A stretch of 40,785 bases of DNA, taken from positions 1-40,785 of the forward strand of contig JAUSMU010000313.1 of the NCBI GenBank assembly GCA_030645995.1, written 5' to 3'. The notes beneath the pieces are model-generated. The model was not told the DNA's origin. It worked only from the letters and a program-made list of their open reading frames with translations, and did no database searches. The translations under genes were made by a program, and so were the position numbers. The DNA comes from Gammaproteobacteria bacterium (lineage in GTDB: Bacteria; Pseudomonadota; Gammaproteobacteria; Pseudomonadales; Pseudohongiellaceae). Shown piece by piece: positions 32,887-40,785 of this stretch (position 1 is the stretch's first letter; every line of letters starts with the position of its first letter).

Positions 32887-34607
32887 GCTGCATCCTCCGC
32901 CCGCAATTGCGATGCGACAATTTCCTGATAGGTCTCGCAGTGCGCCAGCAGTTGCGCATGAGTGCCACGCCCGACGATTTCTCCTTCTTCCATGACCAGT
33001 ATCTGGTCCGCATCCATCACGGTACCGATGCGCTGTGCCACGATGATGATGGTGGCATCGCGCACTTCCTGCTTCAGTGCCGCGCGCAGTCTGGCGTCGG
33101 TCTTGAAATCCAGCGCTGAAAAACTGTCGTCGAACAAATACACCTCGGCAGGTCTGACCAGGGCGCGTGCAATCGACAACCGCTGTTTCTGCCCACCGGA
33201 CAACGTGCGGCCGCCTTGCTTCAGTTCATGATCTGCACCGCCTTCCAGCTCGGTGACGAAGGGCAAGGCCTGAGCGGTGCTCATGGCCTGAGTCAACTGC
33301 TCTTCGCCGGCCTCGGGATTGGCGATCAGCAAATTGCTGCGCACGGTGCCGCTGAACAGAGTGGCCTGCTGCGGGACATACCCCAGGCGTTGGCGCAGCG
33401 CGTGCTGTGCATAGTCGCGCACATCCACACCGCCCACGAGAATTTTGCCGTTTTCGACATCGTAGAAGCGCGGAATCATCCGCATCAGGGTCGACTTGCC
33501 AGACCCGGTGGAGCCGATGATGGCGGTGACCTTGCCGGGCTCGGCGCGGAAGCTGAGGTCTTTCAACGCGAGAGCTTCTGCACCCGGATAACGGAAATTC
33601 ACCGACTGGAATTCCACCACAGCAGGCTCGGCCGAAGTCTGCGGCGCGGCCGGATCGACAATGCTGAGTGTGAGTTGCAGCACTTCATGGATGCGGGCCG
33701 CTGCCGCCTGCGCACGCGGCAGCATGTTGAACATCATCGACATCATCATGAAGGCGAACAGAATCTGCATCGCGTATTGCGTGAACGCGATCAGGCTTCC
33801 CAACTGCAGCGTGCCCGCTTCAATGCGCTGAAACCCGAACCAGAGCACGGCCAGCGTAGTCAGGTTCATGATCAGCATGAGCCCCGGCATCATGTAAGCC
33901 ACCAAGCGGTTGACCGCGATATAGGTCTCCGCCAGATCGGTGTTGGCGTGATGAAAGCGCTGTTGTTCATGATCGACACGGTTGAAGGCGCGGATCACTC
34001 GCACGCCGCTCAGGGTTTCCCGTAGCGTGGCGTTGAGGTGGTCAATCTTGAGCTGGATGGAGGAGAACAACGGGATCGCCTTGCTGGCAATGGCGACGAC
34101 CAACACCACCAATGCGGGCACTGACACCGCCAGCACCCACGTCAACTGAGGGTCTCTGGAATACGCCATGACGATGCCGCCCACCGCCATCATCGGCGCC
34201 ATCAGCAACATCCGCGCAATCATGATGGTGACCATCTGCACCTGCGTGATGTCATTGGTGGCGCGAGTGATCAGGGTAGAGGCGCCGAATTGATCGAACT
34301 CATGCAGAGAGAATTGTGAAATCTTGTCGAACACCGCCGAGCGCAGACTCTGGCCGTAGCCCGAGGCAACGGTCGAAGACAGCCAGCTCGAAGCGACAGC
34401 GCACACAATGCTGAACACCGTGATCAGCAACATGAAGCCACCGGTGCGCAGAATGAAGGGTGTGTCGCCGCGCATCACACCCTGGTCGATGATGTCGGCC
34501 ATCAACGTGGGGAGAAACAAGTCTGCCAGCACCTGAATGAACACCAGCAGTAACAGCAGTGCAATGTGCCAGCGCCAGGGCCGCAGGAATTTGATTATTT
34601 TCAGCAT
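32883..34607 (-). CDS. Heterodimeric ABC exporter half (degenerate ATP site), MdlA/TM287-like
   Basis: A 574-residue ABC half-transporter with six membrane helices (about 14-300) and an ATPase domain: Walker A GSTGSGKS (365-372), LSGGQ (469-473), Walker B LFDD (491-494). Asp494 stands where the catalytic Glu should be, in DDSFSALD, and this is typical of the TM287/BmrC-type subunit in exporters with one degenerate site. It must pair with the downstream half (LSQGQ). The gene overlaps the MarR-like regulator by seven bases and the second half-transporter by four bases, so the three form one operon. Confidence 0.93.
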   Translation of the reverse strand: MLKIIKFLRPWRWHIALLLLLVFIQVLADLFLPTLMADIIDQGVMRGDTPFILRTGGFMLLITVFSIVCAVASSWLSSTVASGYGQSLRSAVFDKISQFSLHEFDQFGASTLITRATNDITQVQMVTIMIARMLLMAPMMAVGGIVMAYSRDPQLTWVLAVSVPALVVLVVAIASKAIPLFSSIQLKIDHLNATLRETLSGVRVIRAFNRVDHEQQRFHHANTDLAETYIAVNRLVAYMMPGLMLIMNLTTLAVLWFGFQRIEAGTLQLGSLIAFTQYAMQILFAFMMMSMMFNMLPRAQAAAARIHEVLQLTLSIVDPAAPQTSAEPAVVEFQSVNFRYPGAEALALKDLSFRAEPGKVTAIIGSTGSGKSTLMRMIPRFYDVENGKILVGGVDVRDYAQHALRQRLGYVPQQATLFSGTVRSNLLIANPEAGEEQLTQAMSTAQALPFVTELEGGADHELKQGGRTLSGGQKQRLSIARALVRPAEVYLFDDSFSALDFKTDARLRAALKQEVRDATIIIVAQRIGTVMDADQILVMEEGEIVGRGTHAQLLAHCETYQEIVASQLRAEDAA

Positions 34608-34990
34608 GAGGAAGGTTCCTGTTTTTCCAGCTCTTGTTCCAGAAAGTCGGCTGCGTGCGTGAGCAGGCGAATGAAATGATCGGCCTCGGCTGCGCCCAGA
34701 TGGGTGATGAATTGTTCGTAGTGATGGACGAAAGCATCGCGTACCTGTGTGAGCTTCTGCTCCCCGGACGGCGTCAGCTTGACCAGCACAACGCGGCGAT
34801 CCGAGTCGTCGAGCACGCGGGTAATCAGTTGCTGACTCTCAAGGTTGCGCAACTGGTGAGTCACATTGGCTGCAGTGACCCGCTGGCGGCGGGCCAGCTC
34901 GGACGGTTTGGCGCCCAATGCGTCGGGCCAGTGCTGCAGCAGCGTCAACAGATGCCATTCAGAGGGGCTCAGCTGGGGTTTGGCTAACAC
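34601..34990 (-). CDS. MarR-family regulator of the ABC exporter, short N-terminus
   Basis: A 129-residue winged-helix regulator. The recognition region ARRQRVTAANVTHQLRNLESQQLI and wing DDSDRRVVLVKLTPSGEQ are complete, and the C-terminal dimerisation helices follow. The usual first dimerisation helix (about 25 residues) before LSPSEWHLLTLL is almost entirely missing. An in-frame TAA lies 12 bases upstream of the GTG used here, so no longer version is possible, and no ribosome site is seen. It probably represses the downstream exporter genes if functional. Its own gene begins only 35 bases after the cupin stop. Confidence 0.8.
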   Translation of the reverse strand: MLAKPQLSPSEWHLLTLLQHWPDALGAKPSELARRQRVTAANVTHQLRNLESQQLITRVLDDSDRRVVLVKLTPSGEQKLTQVRDAFVHHYEQFITHLGAAEADHFIRLLTHAADFLEQELEKQEPSSC

Positions 34991-35025
34991 TTGCCAGAGA
35001 ATTTAATGTCTCATTGCAGGAAGCA

Positions 35026-35664
35026 CTATTGCGTCTTCATCTTGAAATCGGCGCCAAGTGCAGGATTGATGTAATCGTCGGCCAGCACGCGATCCGGATC
35101 GGGCCGCACGCTCAGGTAATCCACATGCACTGGCACTTCCAACCAGCCGTGAGGCGTGCCCGCCGGCATAATGATGATGTCCCCCTCGCTCACATGCTTG
35201 GCAACCCAGTCACCGACAATGGTGCCGCTGCAGGACGGACCATTGAGCACCTGCGTCACATTGCTCTCCTCCTCCGACTCATTGCCGTTCATGATGGTGC
35301 CCCCGGTGACCAGGGTGCCCGATCCGGACACGATAATGTAGGTTTCAGTCTGGTGCATGTGCAGGATGCCTCTGGCGCCACTGTCTCGGGTGGTGCTGGT
35401 CACGCCACAGGGGCGTTCCGCAGGCTCGGCACTGGTCGTGGCGCTGGGGGCAGTCACTGCCCCCCGATGAATAATCCCCACCGACAGATTCAGCTTGCCG
35501 ATATCGCGGCTGACGATCTGCCGGTCGACCCCAGGCAACTCATTCACCTTCTGCCATTCTTCTTGCATGATGTACGTGGCATAGGCTTCGTCTGTCTGGG
35601 CACTTGCCCCGACAGCGGCTACCAGCAATGGTGTCACCAGAAGGAACTTCAAGCGTGTGTTCAT
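35026..35664 (-). CDS. Secreted cupin-domain protein
   Basis: A 212-residue exported protein with signal peptide (ending VGASAQ, residue 23) and a cupin barrel. Motif 1 is LHMHQTETYIIVSGSGT (His102, His104, Glu107) and motif 2 GDIIIMPAGTPHGW (His172), enough for a mononuclear metal site. Four cysteines or fewer; an acidic insert (NESEEESN) lies between motifs. Cupins of this type range from dioxygenases to isomerases; the reaction is not inferable. The ATG at 35664 has AAGGAGA seven bases upstream; an in-frame ATG farther upstream lacks one. It sits between the phosphatase-like gene and the truncated marR, all on the minus strand. Confidence 0.82.
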   Translation of the reverse strand: MNTRLKFLLVTPLLVAAVGASAQTDEAYATYIMQEEWQKVNELPGVDRQIVSRDIGKLNLSVGIIHRGAVTAPSATTSAEPAERPCGVTSTTRDSGARGILHMHQTETYIIVSGSGTLVTGGTIMNGNESEEESNVTQVLNGPSCSGTIVGDWVAKHVSEGDIIIMPAGTPHGWLEVPVHVDYLSVRPDPDRVLADDYINPALGADFKMKTQ

Positions 35665-35713
35665 GGCGTTCTCCTTTTTTAATTGTGAAGTGCTGCTCTT
35701 TCGGCAGGGCTGC

Positions 35714-35761
35714 TCATTGGGACTGCTTGTCATCGGGACTGCTTGTCATTGGGACAGTTTG
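35714..35761 (-). repeat. Three tandem copies of a 16-bp unit
   Basis: The unit TCATTGGGACTGCTTG occurs at 35714-35729, with one change (TCATCGGG...) at 35730-35745, and with two changes (…GACAGTTTG) at 35746-35761. The third copy contains the stop codon and last codons of the phosphatase-like gene, read on the minus strand as CAAACTGTCCCAATGA. The array therefore looks like duplication of that gene's 3' end into the gap before the cupin gene. Direct, head-to-tail. Confidence 0.85.
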
Positions 35762-36309
35762 GTTCTCACCGCAGGTTCCAGGCCTACCAGCCCCCAGGAT
35801 TTTCCTGTCGTAATGGCCGCTTCCAACGCTTCGCCATTGGCACTCGCCGTCAGCGCTCGCAGGGCTCCAACGCGGTTGCTGCTCGAGCAGTGCACCAGCA
35901 GCGGCTGGCCATTCAGGCTGGTCAACAGATCATCCAGCTTTTTCGCGTTGTCGCTGGTCACGCCATCGGCACCGGCCACAGGAATGGAGTGATATTCCAT
36001 GCCAAGGGATTTGACGTAGGCTTCCTCGTCCCACTCCTGCTCACTGCTCGGACGCAGGTTGATGATATGTTTGACGCCTGAGTTAGCCAGCAGCTGCAGC
36101 TGCTCTTGAGTAGGCTGCCCGCTGGCAAGCACGTTTTCGGCCGGAGTGCTCAGGTTCGTGATCTCGGCGCTGGCAATTGCGGCTGTGTCGACTTGTTGCG
36201 CAGTGGCGAACGATGCCAGCAGCGTGAATACGGCAATGGCATAGAGGCGGGCGAACCGGCTGGCCCTGCATGCGGCAGATGCTGCCAGTACATTCAGTAT
36301 GTGGTGCAT
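35746..36309 (-). CDS. Exported tyrosine-phosphatase-like protein (DUF442 / beta-lactamase-hydrolase-like)
   Basis: A 187-residue protein. A long N-terminal segment (to about residue 38, ending SFATAQQ) looks like a signal peptide. The core GQPTQEQLQLLANSGVKHIINLRP is the DUF442/DSP start, and VHCSSSNRVGAL carries the phosphatase loop with Cys141 and Arg146 (C-x4-R spacing of this family). It would act in the periplasm on an unknown phosphoester or sulfur compound; relatives are linked to sulfide and thiol chemistry. The ATG at 36309 has AAGGAG six bases upstream. The 3' end is part of a tandem repeat. The gene is divergent from the PQQ dehydrogenase. Confidence 0.82.
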   Translation of the reverse strand: MHHILNVLAASAACRASRFARLYAIAVFTLLASFATAQQVDTAAIASAEITNLSTPAENVLASGQPTQEQLQLLANSGVKHIINLRPSSEQEWDEEAYVKSLGMEYHSIPVAGADGVTSDNAKKLDDLLTSLNGQPLLVHCSSSNRVGALRALTASANGEALEAAITTGKSWGLVGLEPAVRTKLSQ

Positions 36310-36484
36310 GGGAACTCCTTGGTGGATAAAAAAATGGGGGGCTTGCTTGTACGCGCTAATCTGCCAGAAAGCAGGGGCGAGTGCATTTGAAATTTGGTGT
36401 TCAAACTACTTTGAGTCCATTGAGTTCGCTACACTGGGCGCCTTGAACTTTCTGCGCAACAGCGCTTATCCGGAGAGAGTGGTC

Positions 36485-38479
36485 GTGAGAATAAAAATAA
36501 AAATGAAAAATACATTCAAGGTACGGCAGCTGGTCAGCGCGGGCCTCGTGAGTCTGTGCAGTGTCTGTGCTTTCTGCACTGTCAGCACTCCCGCATGGGC
36601 CCAATACGGCGTGACTGACGGGGAGTGGCGACACTATGCCGGTGATGCAGGGTCGACGAAGTACAGCGCGTTGGATCAGATCAACGCCGACAATTTCGAT
36701 CAGCTGGAAACAGCATGGCGCTGGCAATCCCTGGATGGCGGTCTGAATCTTGAAAACGTCGACTACGACGTTTCCTTCGGACGCATGCAGGGTACACCGC
36801 TGATGGTGGGTGGTGTTCTGTACATGATTACGTCACTGAATCAGGTTGCCGCCATCGATGCCGTCAGCGGTCAGACCCTGTGGAGTTTCAACCCGGAGGC
36901 CTATCTGAGTGGCTCTGCGGTCGGCGCTCTGGGGTTTCACCAGCGTGGGGTGGCGTATTGGGAGGATGGCGATCAGAAACGGATTCTGTTCAGCACCAAT
37001 GATGGTTTTGTGTATTCGTTGAAAGCCGAGGATGGTTCGATTGACTCCAGTTTTGCCAACGGCAGGGTGGACCTGACCGACGGCATCCCGCGCGCAGTGC
37101 GCGATGAGCTGGACTGGCAGGGCGCTCAGCCACTGGGCGCGGTGTCGCCACCCATCGTGGTGGGCGACATTCTCGTGGTATCCCAGATCACTTCCAACAG
37201 GGAGCGTTACGTCGAGCGCCCGCCCCTGTGGATCCGGGGCTTCAACATCCGCACTGGTGAAGTCGCCTGGACCTTCCATACGATTCCCCTGGAAGGCGAA
37301 TTCGGCAATGAGACCTGGGAAGACGATTCCTGGCGCACCGCTGGCAATGGCGGAGTGTGGTCGATGATGACCGCAGACCTTGAGCTGGGCTATATCTACC
37401 TGCCGATGGAAGCCGCCACCAATGACTTCTATGGCGGGCATCGCCCCGGCGACAACCTGTTCAGTGAGAGTATCGTCTGCCTCGACGCGCGCACCGGTGA
37501 GCGAGTGTGGCATTTCCAGATGGTGCACCACGGCGTCTGGGACTTCGATAACCCTGCCGCACCGAACCTGATCGATATCAATGTCGACGGTCGCGTCATC
37601 AAAGCGGTGGCGCAGGTGACCAAACAAGGCTTCACCTATGTTTTCGATCGCGTCACCGGCGAGCCGGTGTGGCCGATCAACGAATTGCCGGTGCCGCAGG
37701 AAGGGCTGCCGGGTGAACGTCTGTCGCCCACTCAGCCTTTTCCCTCCAAACCCCCCGCTTTTGCACGACAGGGCATGTCGAAAGATTTTCTGATTGATTT
37801 CACGCCGGAGCTTCGTGCAGAAGCCGAAGCGATCCTGCAGAACTACACTTATGGTCCGTTGTTCACGGCGCCGACCGAGACGATCGAGGGCGGCCACCGT
37901 GGCACGATCATTCTTCCGGGCGCTGGTGGCGGTGCCAACTGGTCGGGCGCGGGTGTCGATCCAGAGACAGGTATTCTCTACGTGCCGTCGAGCGACAGCC
38001 CGAACGCACCACTGATCACTACGCTAGAGTCCAACGAATCCAATTTCAACTACCTGCGGCTGTCCAATCAGGCCGTGCGTGGTCCGCGCGGTTTGCCAAT
38101 CCTGAAGCCGCCGTATTCCACGATCACTGCCATCGACATGAACAAGGGCGAGATCCTGTGGCAGCAGATCAACGGGGACGACTTTGCGGCGGTCACCAAT
38201 CACCCGGACCTGGCCGGTATCGATCTGCCACCACTGGGCGGCGGTGGACGACAACCCGTGCTGGTAACGTCAACGCTGTTGATTCATGCGCAATCAAGGC
38301 TTGATGGGGCGGTGCTGGTGGCGCGTGACAAGATGACGGGTGAGGTGCTGAAAACAATTCCGCTGCCTGCCAATGGCGTCGGCGCTCCGATGACCTACTC
38401 GGTCAATGGCAAGCAGTACATTGCACTGACTGTTCTGGTGAATCCGGCGCCGGAGTTGATGGTGTTGGCATTGCCGTAG
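36485..38479 (+). CDS. PQQ-dependent dehydrogenase (quinoprotein)
   Basis: A 664-residue exported enzyme. A long N-terminal stretch (RIKIKMKNTFKVRQ then a hydrophobic run ending PAWAQ) is a Sec signal. The mature part is an eight-bladed PQQ beta-propeller: GDAGSTKYSALDQINADN, a YLPMEAATNDFYGGHRPGDNL block, repeated W-motif strands, and a C-terminal TYSVNGKQYIAL. It resembles the glucose/alcohol dehydrogenase group (PQQ_mGDH-like). No cytochrome c domain. Starts: GTG at 36485 with GGAG nine bases upstream, or ATG at 36503. The substrate is not inferable. No pqq synthesis genes are in the window. A good terminator follows. Confidence 0.9.
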   Translation: MRIKIKMKNTFKVRQLVSAGLVSLCSVCAFCTVSTPAWAQYGVTDGEWRHYAGDAGSTKYSALDQINADNFDQLETAWRWQSLDGGLNLENVDYDVSFGRMQGTPLMVGGVLYMITSLNQVAAIDAVSGQTLWSFNPEAYLSGSAVGALGFHQRGVAYWEDGDQKRILFSTNDGFVYSLKAEDGSIDSSFANGRVDLTDGIPRAVRDELDWQGAQPLGAVSPPIVVGDILVVSQITSNRERYVERPPLWIRGFNIRTGEVAWTFHTIPLEGEFGNETWEDDSWRTAGNGGVWSMMTADLELGYIYLPMEAATNDFYGGHRPGDNLFSESIVCLDARTGERVWHFQMVHHGVWDFDNPAAPNLIDINVDGRVIKAVAQVTKQGFTYVFDRVTGEPVWPINELPVPQEGLPGERLSPTQPFPSKPPAFARQGMSKDFLIDFTPELRAEAEAILQNYTYGPLFTAPTETIEGGHRGTIILPGAGGGANWSGAGVDPETGILYVPSSDSPNAPLITTLESNESNFNYLRLSNQAVRGPRGLPILKPPYSTITAIDMNKGEILWQQINGDDFAAVTNHPDLAGIDLPPLGGGGRQPVLVTSTLLIHAQSRLDGAVLVARDKMTGEVLKTIPLPANGVGAPMTYSVNGKQYIALTVLVNPAPELMVLALP

Positions 38480-38487
38480 GGGAGGGG

Positions 38488-38515
38488 AAAACCCCGCCTG
38501 GTGCGGCGGGGTTTT
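38488..38515. terminator. Bidirectional intrinsic terminator
   Basis: AAAACCCCGCC (38488-38498) and GGCGGGGTTTT (38505-38515) form a perfect 11-base stem with the loop TGGTGC. A T run follows on the plus strand (TTTTGTTTG) and the mirrored A run gives T on the minus strand. It lies nine bases after the PQQ dehydrogenase stop and 35 bases beyond the convergent NHL gene's stop, so it should stop both. Confidence 0.92.
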
Positions 38516-38550
38516 GTTTGTGCAGACTAGCGCGTGCGCGAGGACGAGCC

Positions 38551-39699
38551 TTACAGGTCACCGGTCCCCTTGGTGACCAGTTTCTGCAGGCGCCAGTTCA
38601 CCAGCTCTCCCACCCAGATCTCGTCTTCTGATGGACACGCGATCGCGTGAATCCACCCGAACTCGCCCAGGTTACGACCGGGCTGGCCATACACACCCAG
38701 GATTTCTCCCTGCAAGGAGACCTTGTAGATTCTGCTGGGGTAAAGGTCGCCCACAAACAGCACAGGGTTCGGTCCGGGAGTCATGCACAGCGCATCGGGT
38801 GCGCCGGGGGCAAGGGAGCCGCGTGTGCCATTGGGGTTCTCGTTGCCGTACACGACTTTGCCGCGGCTGGTATCCACGGGCACATCGATGGTGAATTCAC
38901 GTATGAAATTGCCATCGGTGTCCAGCACCTGGATACGGCGATTGCCGCGATCCGCGACATAGATTTCATCATCTGGTGACACAGCAAGCCCGTGAGGCGT
39001 ATCAAACTGCCCGGGGCCGCTGCCCAGCGATCCCCAGCTCGCTATCCACTCCCCTTTGGCATTGACCTTCGCCACACGGGAATTGATATAACCATCACTG
39101 AAATAGGAGTTGCCCTGGGAATCCCACGCTACATCCGTGGGCTGGTTGAACTCGTTGTCCCGGTGCACAGGGAGCGGATTACGCGGGTTGATCCCTTCTG
39201 GGACCTCCATGTTCACGCCCATGCGTTCCATCATTCTGGCCATCACGCTTTCGTAGTCCGGCGGCACTTGCAGATGGGAGGCTTCCGCTTTTCTGCCAAA
39301 CACCCAGTCCACATGGCCCTCGGGGTTGAAGCGCAGAATCATGTTGGAGCCTTTGTCCACTACCCAGATGTTGTCCTGTGGGTCGATCCGTACCGCGTGG
39401 GCATAGGACCATGCATGGAGATTCTTGCCGATCTCACGCACGTAATTGCCCTCTTCATCGAATTCCAGCAGTTGCGCGGCCGAGGCCATGTAGGCCGGGC
39501 CAATGGAATTGCCCCGCGAGAATACGAAGACATGACCATGGGAGTTCACCGCCACGCCGGCGAGTTCACCAAAATGCATGTCCGCAGGGATTTTCAAGGG
39601 GTTCGGCACTGATTCAAAGGGCATTTCGGGGATTGTCTGAGCTTGCAGGGAAGTGGCGCTGAGGCCGAGCACGATGGCTGCTAACAGGGTACGTTTCAT
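38551..39699 (-). CDS. NHL-repeat beta-propeller, peptidyl-alpha-hydroxyglycine lyase-like
   Basis: A 382-residue exported protein with signal peptide (ending LQAQ, residue 21). Six NHL-type blades are visible: ELAGVAVNSHGHVFVFSRG, HAVRIDPQDNIWVVDKGSN, PTDVAWDSQGNSYFSDGY, PHGLAVSPDDEIYVADRGNRR, DALCMTPGPNPVLFVGD and a closing HAIACPSEDEIWVGEL. The pattern is close to the PAL half of the peptide-amidating enzyme, which uses a metal within such a propeller. Bacterial members are uncharacterised. A GAGGT site precedes the ATG at 39699. It converges on the PQQ dehydrogenase, with a shared terminator, and lies downstream of the DUF1501 gene on the same strand. Confidence 0.82.
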   Translation of the reverse strand: MKRTLLAAIVLGLSATSLQAQTIPEMPFESVPNPLKIPADMHFGELAGVAVNSHGHVFVFSRGNSIGPAYMASAAQLLEFDEEGNYVREIGKNLHAWSYAHAVRIDPQDNIWVVDKGSNMILRFNPEGHVDWVFGRKAEASHLQVPPDYESVMARMMERMGVNMEVPEGINPRNPLPVHRDNEFNQPTDVAWDSQGNSYFSDGYINSRVAKVNAKGEWIASWGSLGSGPGQFDTPHGLAVSPDDEIYVADRGNRRIQVLDTDGNFIREFTIDVPVDTSRGKVVYGNENPNGTRGSLAPGAPDALCMTPGPNPVLFVGDLYPSRIYKVSLQGEILGVYGQPGRNLGEFGWIHAIACPSEDEIWVGELVNWRLQKLVTKGTGDL

Positions 39700-39759
39700 T
39701 GGGACTACCTCTACTGGGTATTTCGTGAATTTGGATCACTGATGTACATTTGGGAAGTT

Positions 39760-39776
39760 CTCGGGAAGTGCCCGAG
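39760..39776. terminator. Short hairpin between DUF1501 and NHL genes
   Basis: CTCGGG (39760-39765) and CCCGAG (39771-39776) pair around the five-base loop AAGTG. It lies 39 bases beyond the DUF1501 stop. The stem is short and no T run follows, so it is a weak terminator or processing site at best. Confidence 0.3.
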
Positions 39777-39814
39777 CATACTTGCCTCGGTGCTACGCAT
39801 TGTCAAGCCGTTGC

Positions 39815-40785
39815 TCAGACAAACATATCAAAACTGCCGAAATCGCCGTTGAGAATGTCGGCGGTATCCCGCTGCCCCAGCCAGCCCTGCATTAGCGTCT
39901 GATAAACACGGCGGAAATCCGTTGTGTAGGCCAGATTGTCGCCCTCGGTGAGAGCCGTCAGGCTGGGAATCTCCCCGTAATGCCCGCCCTTGACGCCGTT
40001 GCCCACCACGAACATGACATTCGCCGCACCGTGGTCGGTGCCCAGGCTCACATTTTCCGGCACCCGGCGGCCAAATTCGGAGAAGATCATTACCACCACA
40101 TCGTCCGCGCGGCCGATCCGTTCCAGATCCTGCATGAAACCGGACACGGCATCGGAGGTGTAGGTGAGCAGGCGCTGGTGCAGGTCATTCTGGAAGACAT
40201 GAGTGTCGAAAGCATTGTTGCGATAGGCCACGTAGTAGAGGCTGGTCGGCAGTCCTGCATCGATCAGCGCGGCGACTTTGGGCAGGTCCAGTCCGGCGAT
40301 ACCGTAGTCGATTGGCGACTCATACTTGTCCCAGGCCTCGCGCACCAGAATGGAGGCATCGTTGGCACTGCGCGCGATATCCAGCAGGAACTGGCGCGAT
40401 GCATTGTTTACCTGGCCAGTCTCTGTGGCATGCGCAAGCACCGCCTTTTCTTCGAAGAAGGTCTCACGCATGAAGCGCTCCGGTTCGTCGAAGACCACTG
40501 GCACGTGAGCCTTGGCGCGCACTGCCAGCGACTGACGGCTGGCGATGTTGACCAGAAAATTGGGCGGCGCATCGGGAGCCATCGCATCGGCCAGCTTGCC
40601 GATCCAGCCGTATTCCTCGCCGCTGTTCGGCGCGGCGGTATGCCAGTAGGCCATCGAGGTGAAATGGGAGTACGAAGGGTTGGCATAGCCGCAGCCATGC
40701 ACAATCGCCAGTTTGCCATCCTTGAACAGGCGCTCGAATCCGGTCATGCCAGGGTTCAAGCCGAAATGCTCGTCGAGAATCCGCA
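39815..40785 (-). CDS. DUF1501 domain protein, 5' end beyond the window
   Basis: At least 323 residues; the frame stays open to the right edge, so the N-terminus (usually with a Tat signal) is missing. Visible features: the upstream RILDEHFGLNPGM stretch, LAIVHGCGYANPSYSHFTSM, the middle MIFSEFGRRVPEN with the following GTDHGAANVMFVVGNGVKGG (conserved Asp-His with alkaline-phosphatase-superfamily-like geometry), and the end MQGWLG. DUF1501 proteins are exported and often paired with DUF1800 partners; their role is unknown. Here it precedes the NHL propeller gene on the same strand, which may indicate a shared task. Confidence 0.85.
   Translation of the reverse strand, partial: RILDEHFGLNPGMTGFERLFKDGKLAIVHGCGYANPSYSHFTSMAYWHTAAPNSGEEYGWIGKLADAMAPDAPPNFLVNIASRQSLAVRAKAHVPVVFDEPERFMRETFFEEKAVLAHATETGQVNNASRQFLLDIARSANDASILVREAWDKYESPIDYGIAGLDLPKVAALIDAGLPTSLYYVAYRNNAFDTHVFQNDLHQRLLTYTSDAVSGFMQDLERIGRADDVVVMIFSEFGRRVPENVSLGTDHGAANVMFVVGNGVKGGHYGEIPSLTALTEGDNLAYTTDFRRVYQTLMQGWLGQRDTADILNGDFGSFDMFV

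Noticed and set aside
36833-37897. 354-residue open frame antisense to the PQQ dehydrogenase
   Set aside because: The plus-strand gene has consistent PQQ-propeller motifs; the antisense frame shows none.
1-40785. CRISPR arrays, tRNA, rRNA, insertion sequences or prophage
   Set aside because: No spaced direct repeats, cloverleaf-like intergenic segments, transposase or phage genes were found by eye.

Overview
The window looks like chromosomal DNA of a free-living, probably marine, Gram-negative gammaproteobacterium. The evidence is a lipopolysaccharide-export pair (lptF-lptG) transcribed away from pepA-valS, a YehS protein, an LpxH-like phosphoesterase, many Tat or Sec signal peptides, and a fairly high GC content by eye. 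The genus cannot be fixed from sequence alone. No rRNA, tRNA, CRISPR array, transposase or phage gene was seen. Both ends cut genes: valS on the left and a DUF1501 gene on the right.

Layout, left to right. 1-8.2 kb is conserved housekeeping: valS (5' end), pepA, a hotdog thioesterase, lptF-lptG, and a pntAA-pntAB-pntB-RDD operon (proton-translocating transhydrogenase). 8.4-15 kb holds a secreted acidic protein, a citramalate synthase of the Leptospira type facing a LeuB-like dehydrogenase, a 42-residue membrane protein, YehS, and a divergent LpxH-like phosphoesterase / GT-B glycosyltransferase pair. 15.2-19.4 kb is a three-subunit periplasmic molybdenum hydroxylase operon with a Tat signal and an extra 4Fe-4S cluster, preceded by a leader with three inverted repeats and closed by a strong hairpin.

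19.4-30.1 kb is more unusual: a methyltransferase, a CueO-like multicopper oxidase, a fusion of six Sel1 repeats to two CbbX-like AAA+ domains, a cytochrome c joined to a PHM-like copper monooxygenase, a 3' remnant of ugd fused end to end with a MATE exporter gene, a His-rich secreted protein, and a ClpP-like/FKBP fusion. 30.1-36.3 kb holds two small secreted cysteine proteins, a MarR-heterodimeric ABC exporter operon, a secreted cupin, and a periplasmic tyrosine-phosphatase-like protein ending in a triplicated 16-bp unit. 36.3-40.8 kb holds a PQQ dehydrogenase, an NHL propeller related to the peptide-amidating lyase, and a DUF1501 protein.

Taken together, the right two thirds is rich in exported redox enzymes (molybdenum, copper, heme and PQQ). 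This suits a bacterium that oxidises varied organic compounds outside the inner membrane. The best candidates for undescribed biology are the Sel1-AAA+-AAA+ protein (22284-24788), the ClpP-like/FKBP fusion with its overlapping His-rich partner (28445-30074), and the cytochrome-PHM protein (24903-26288).
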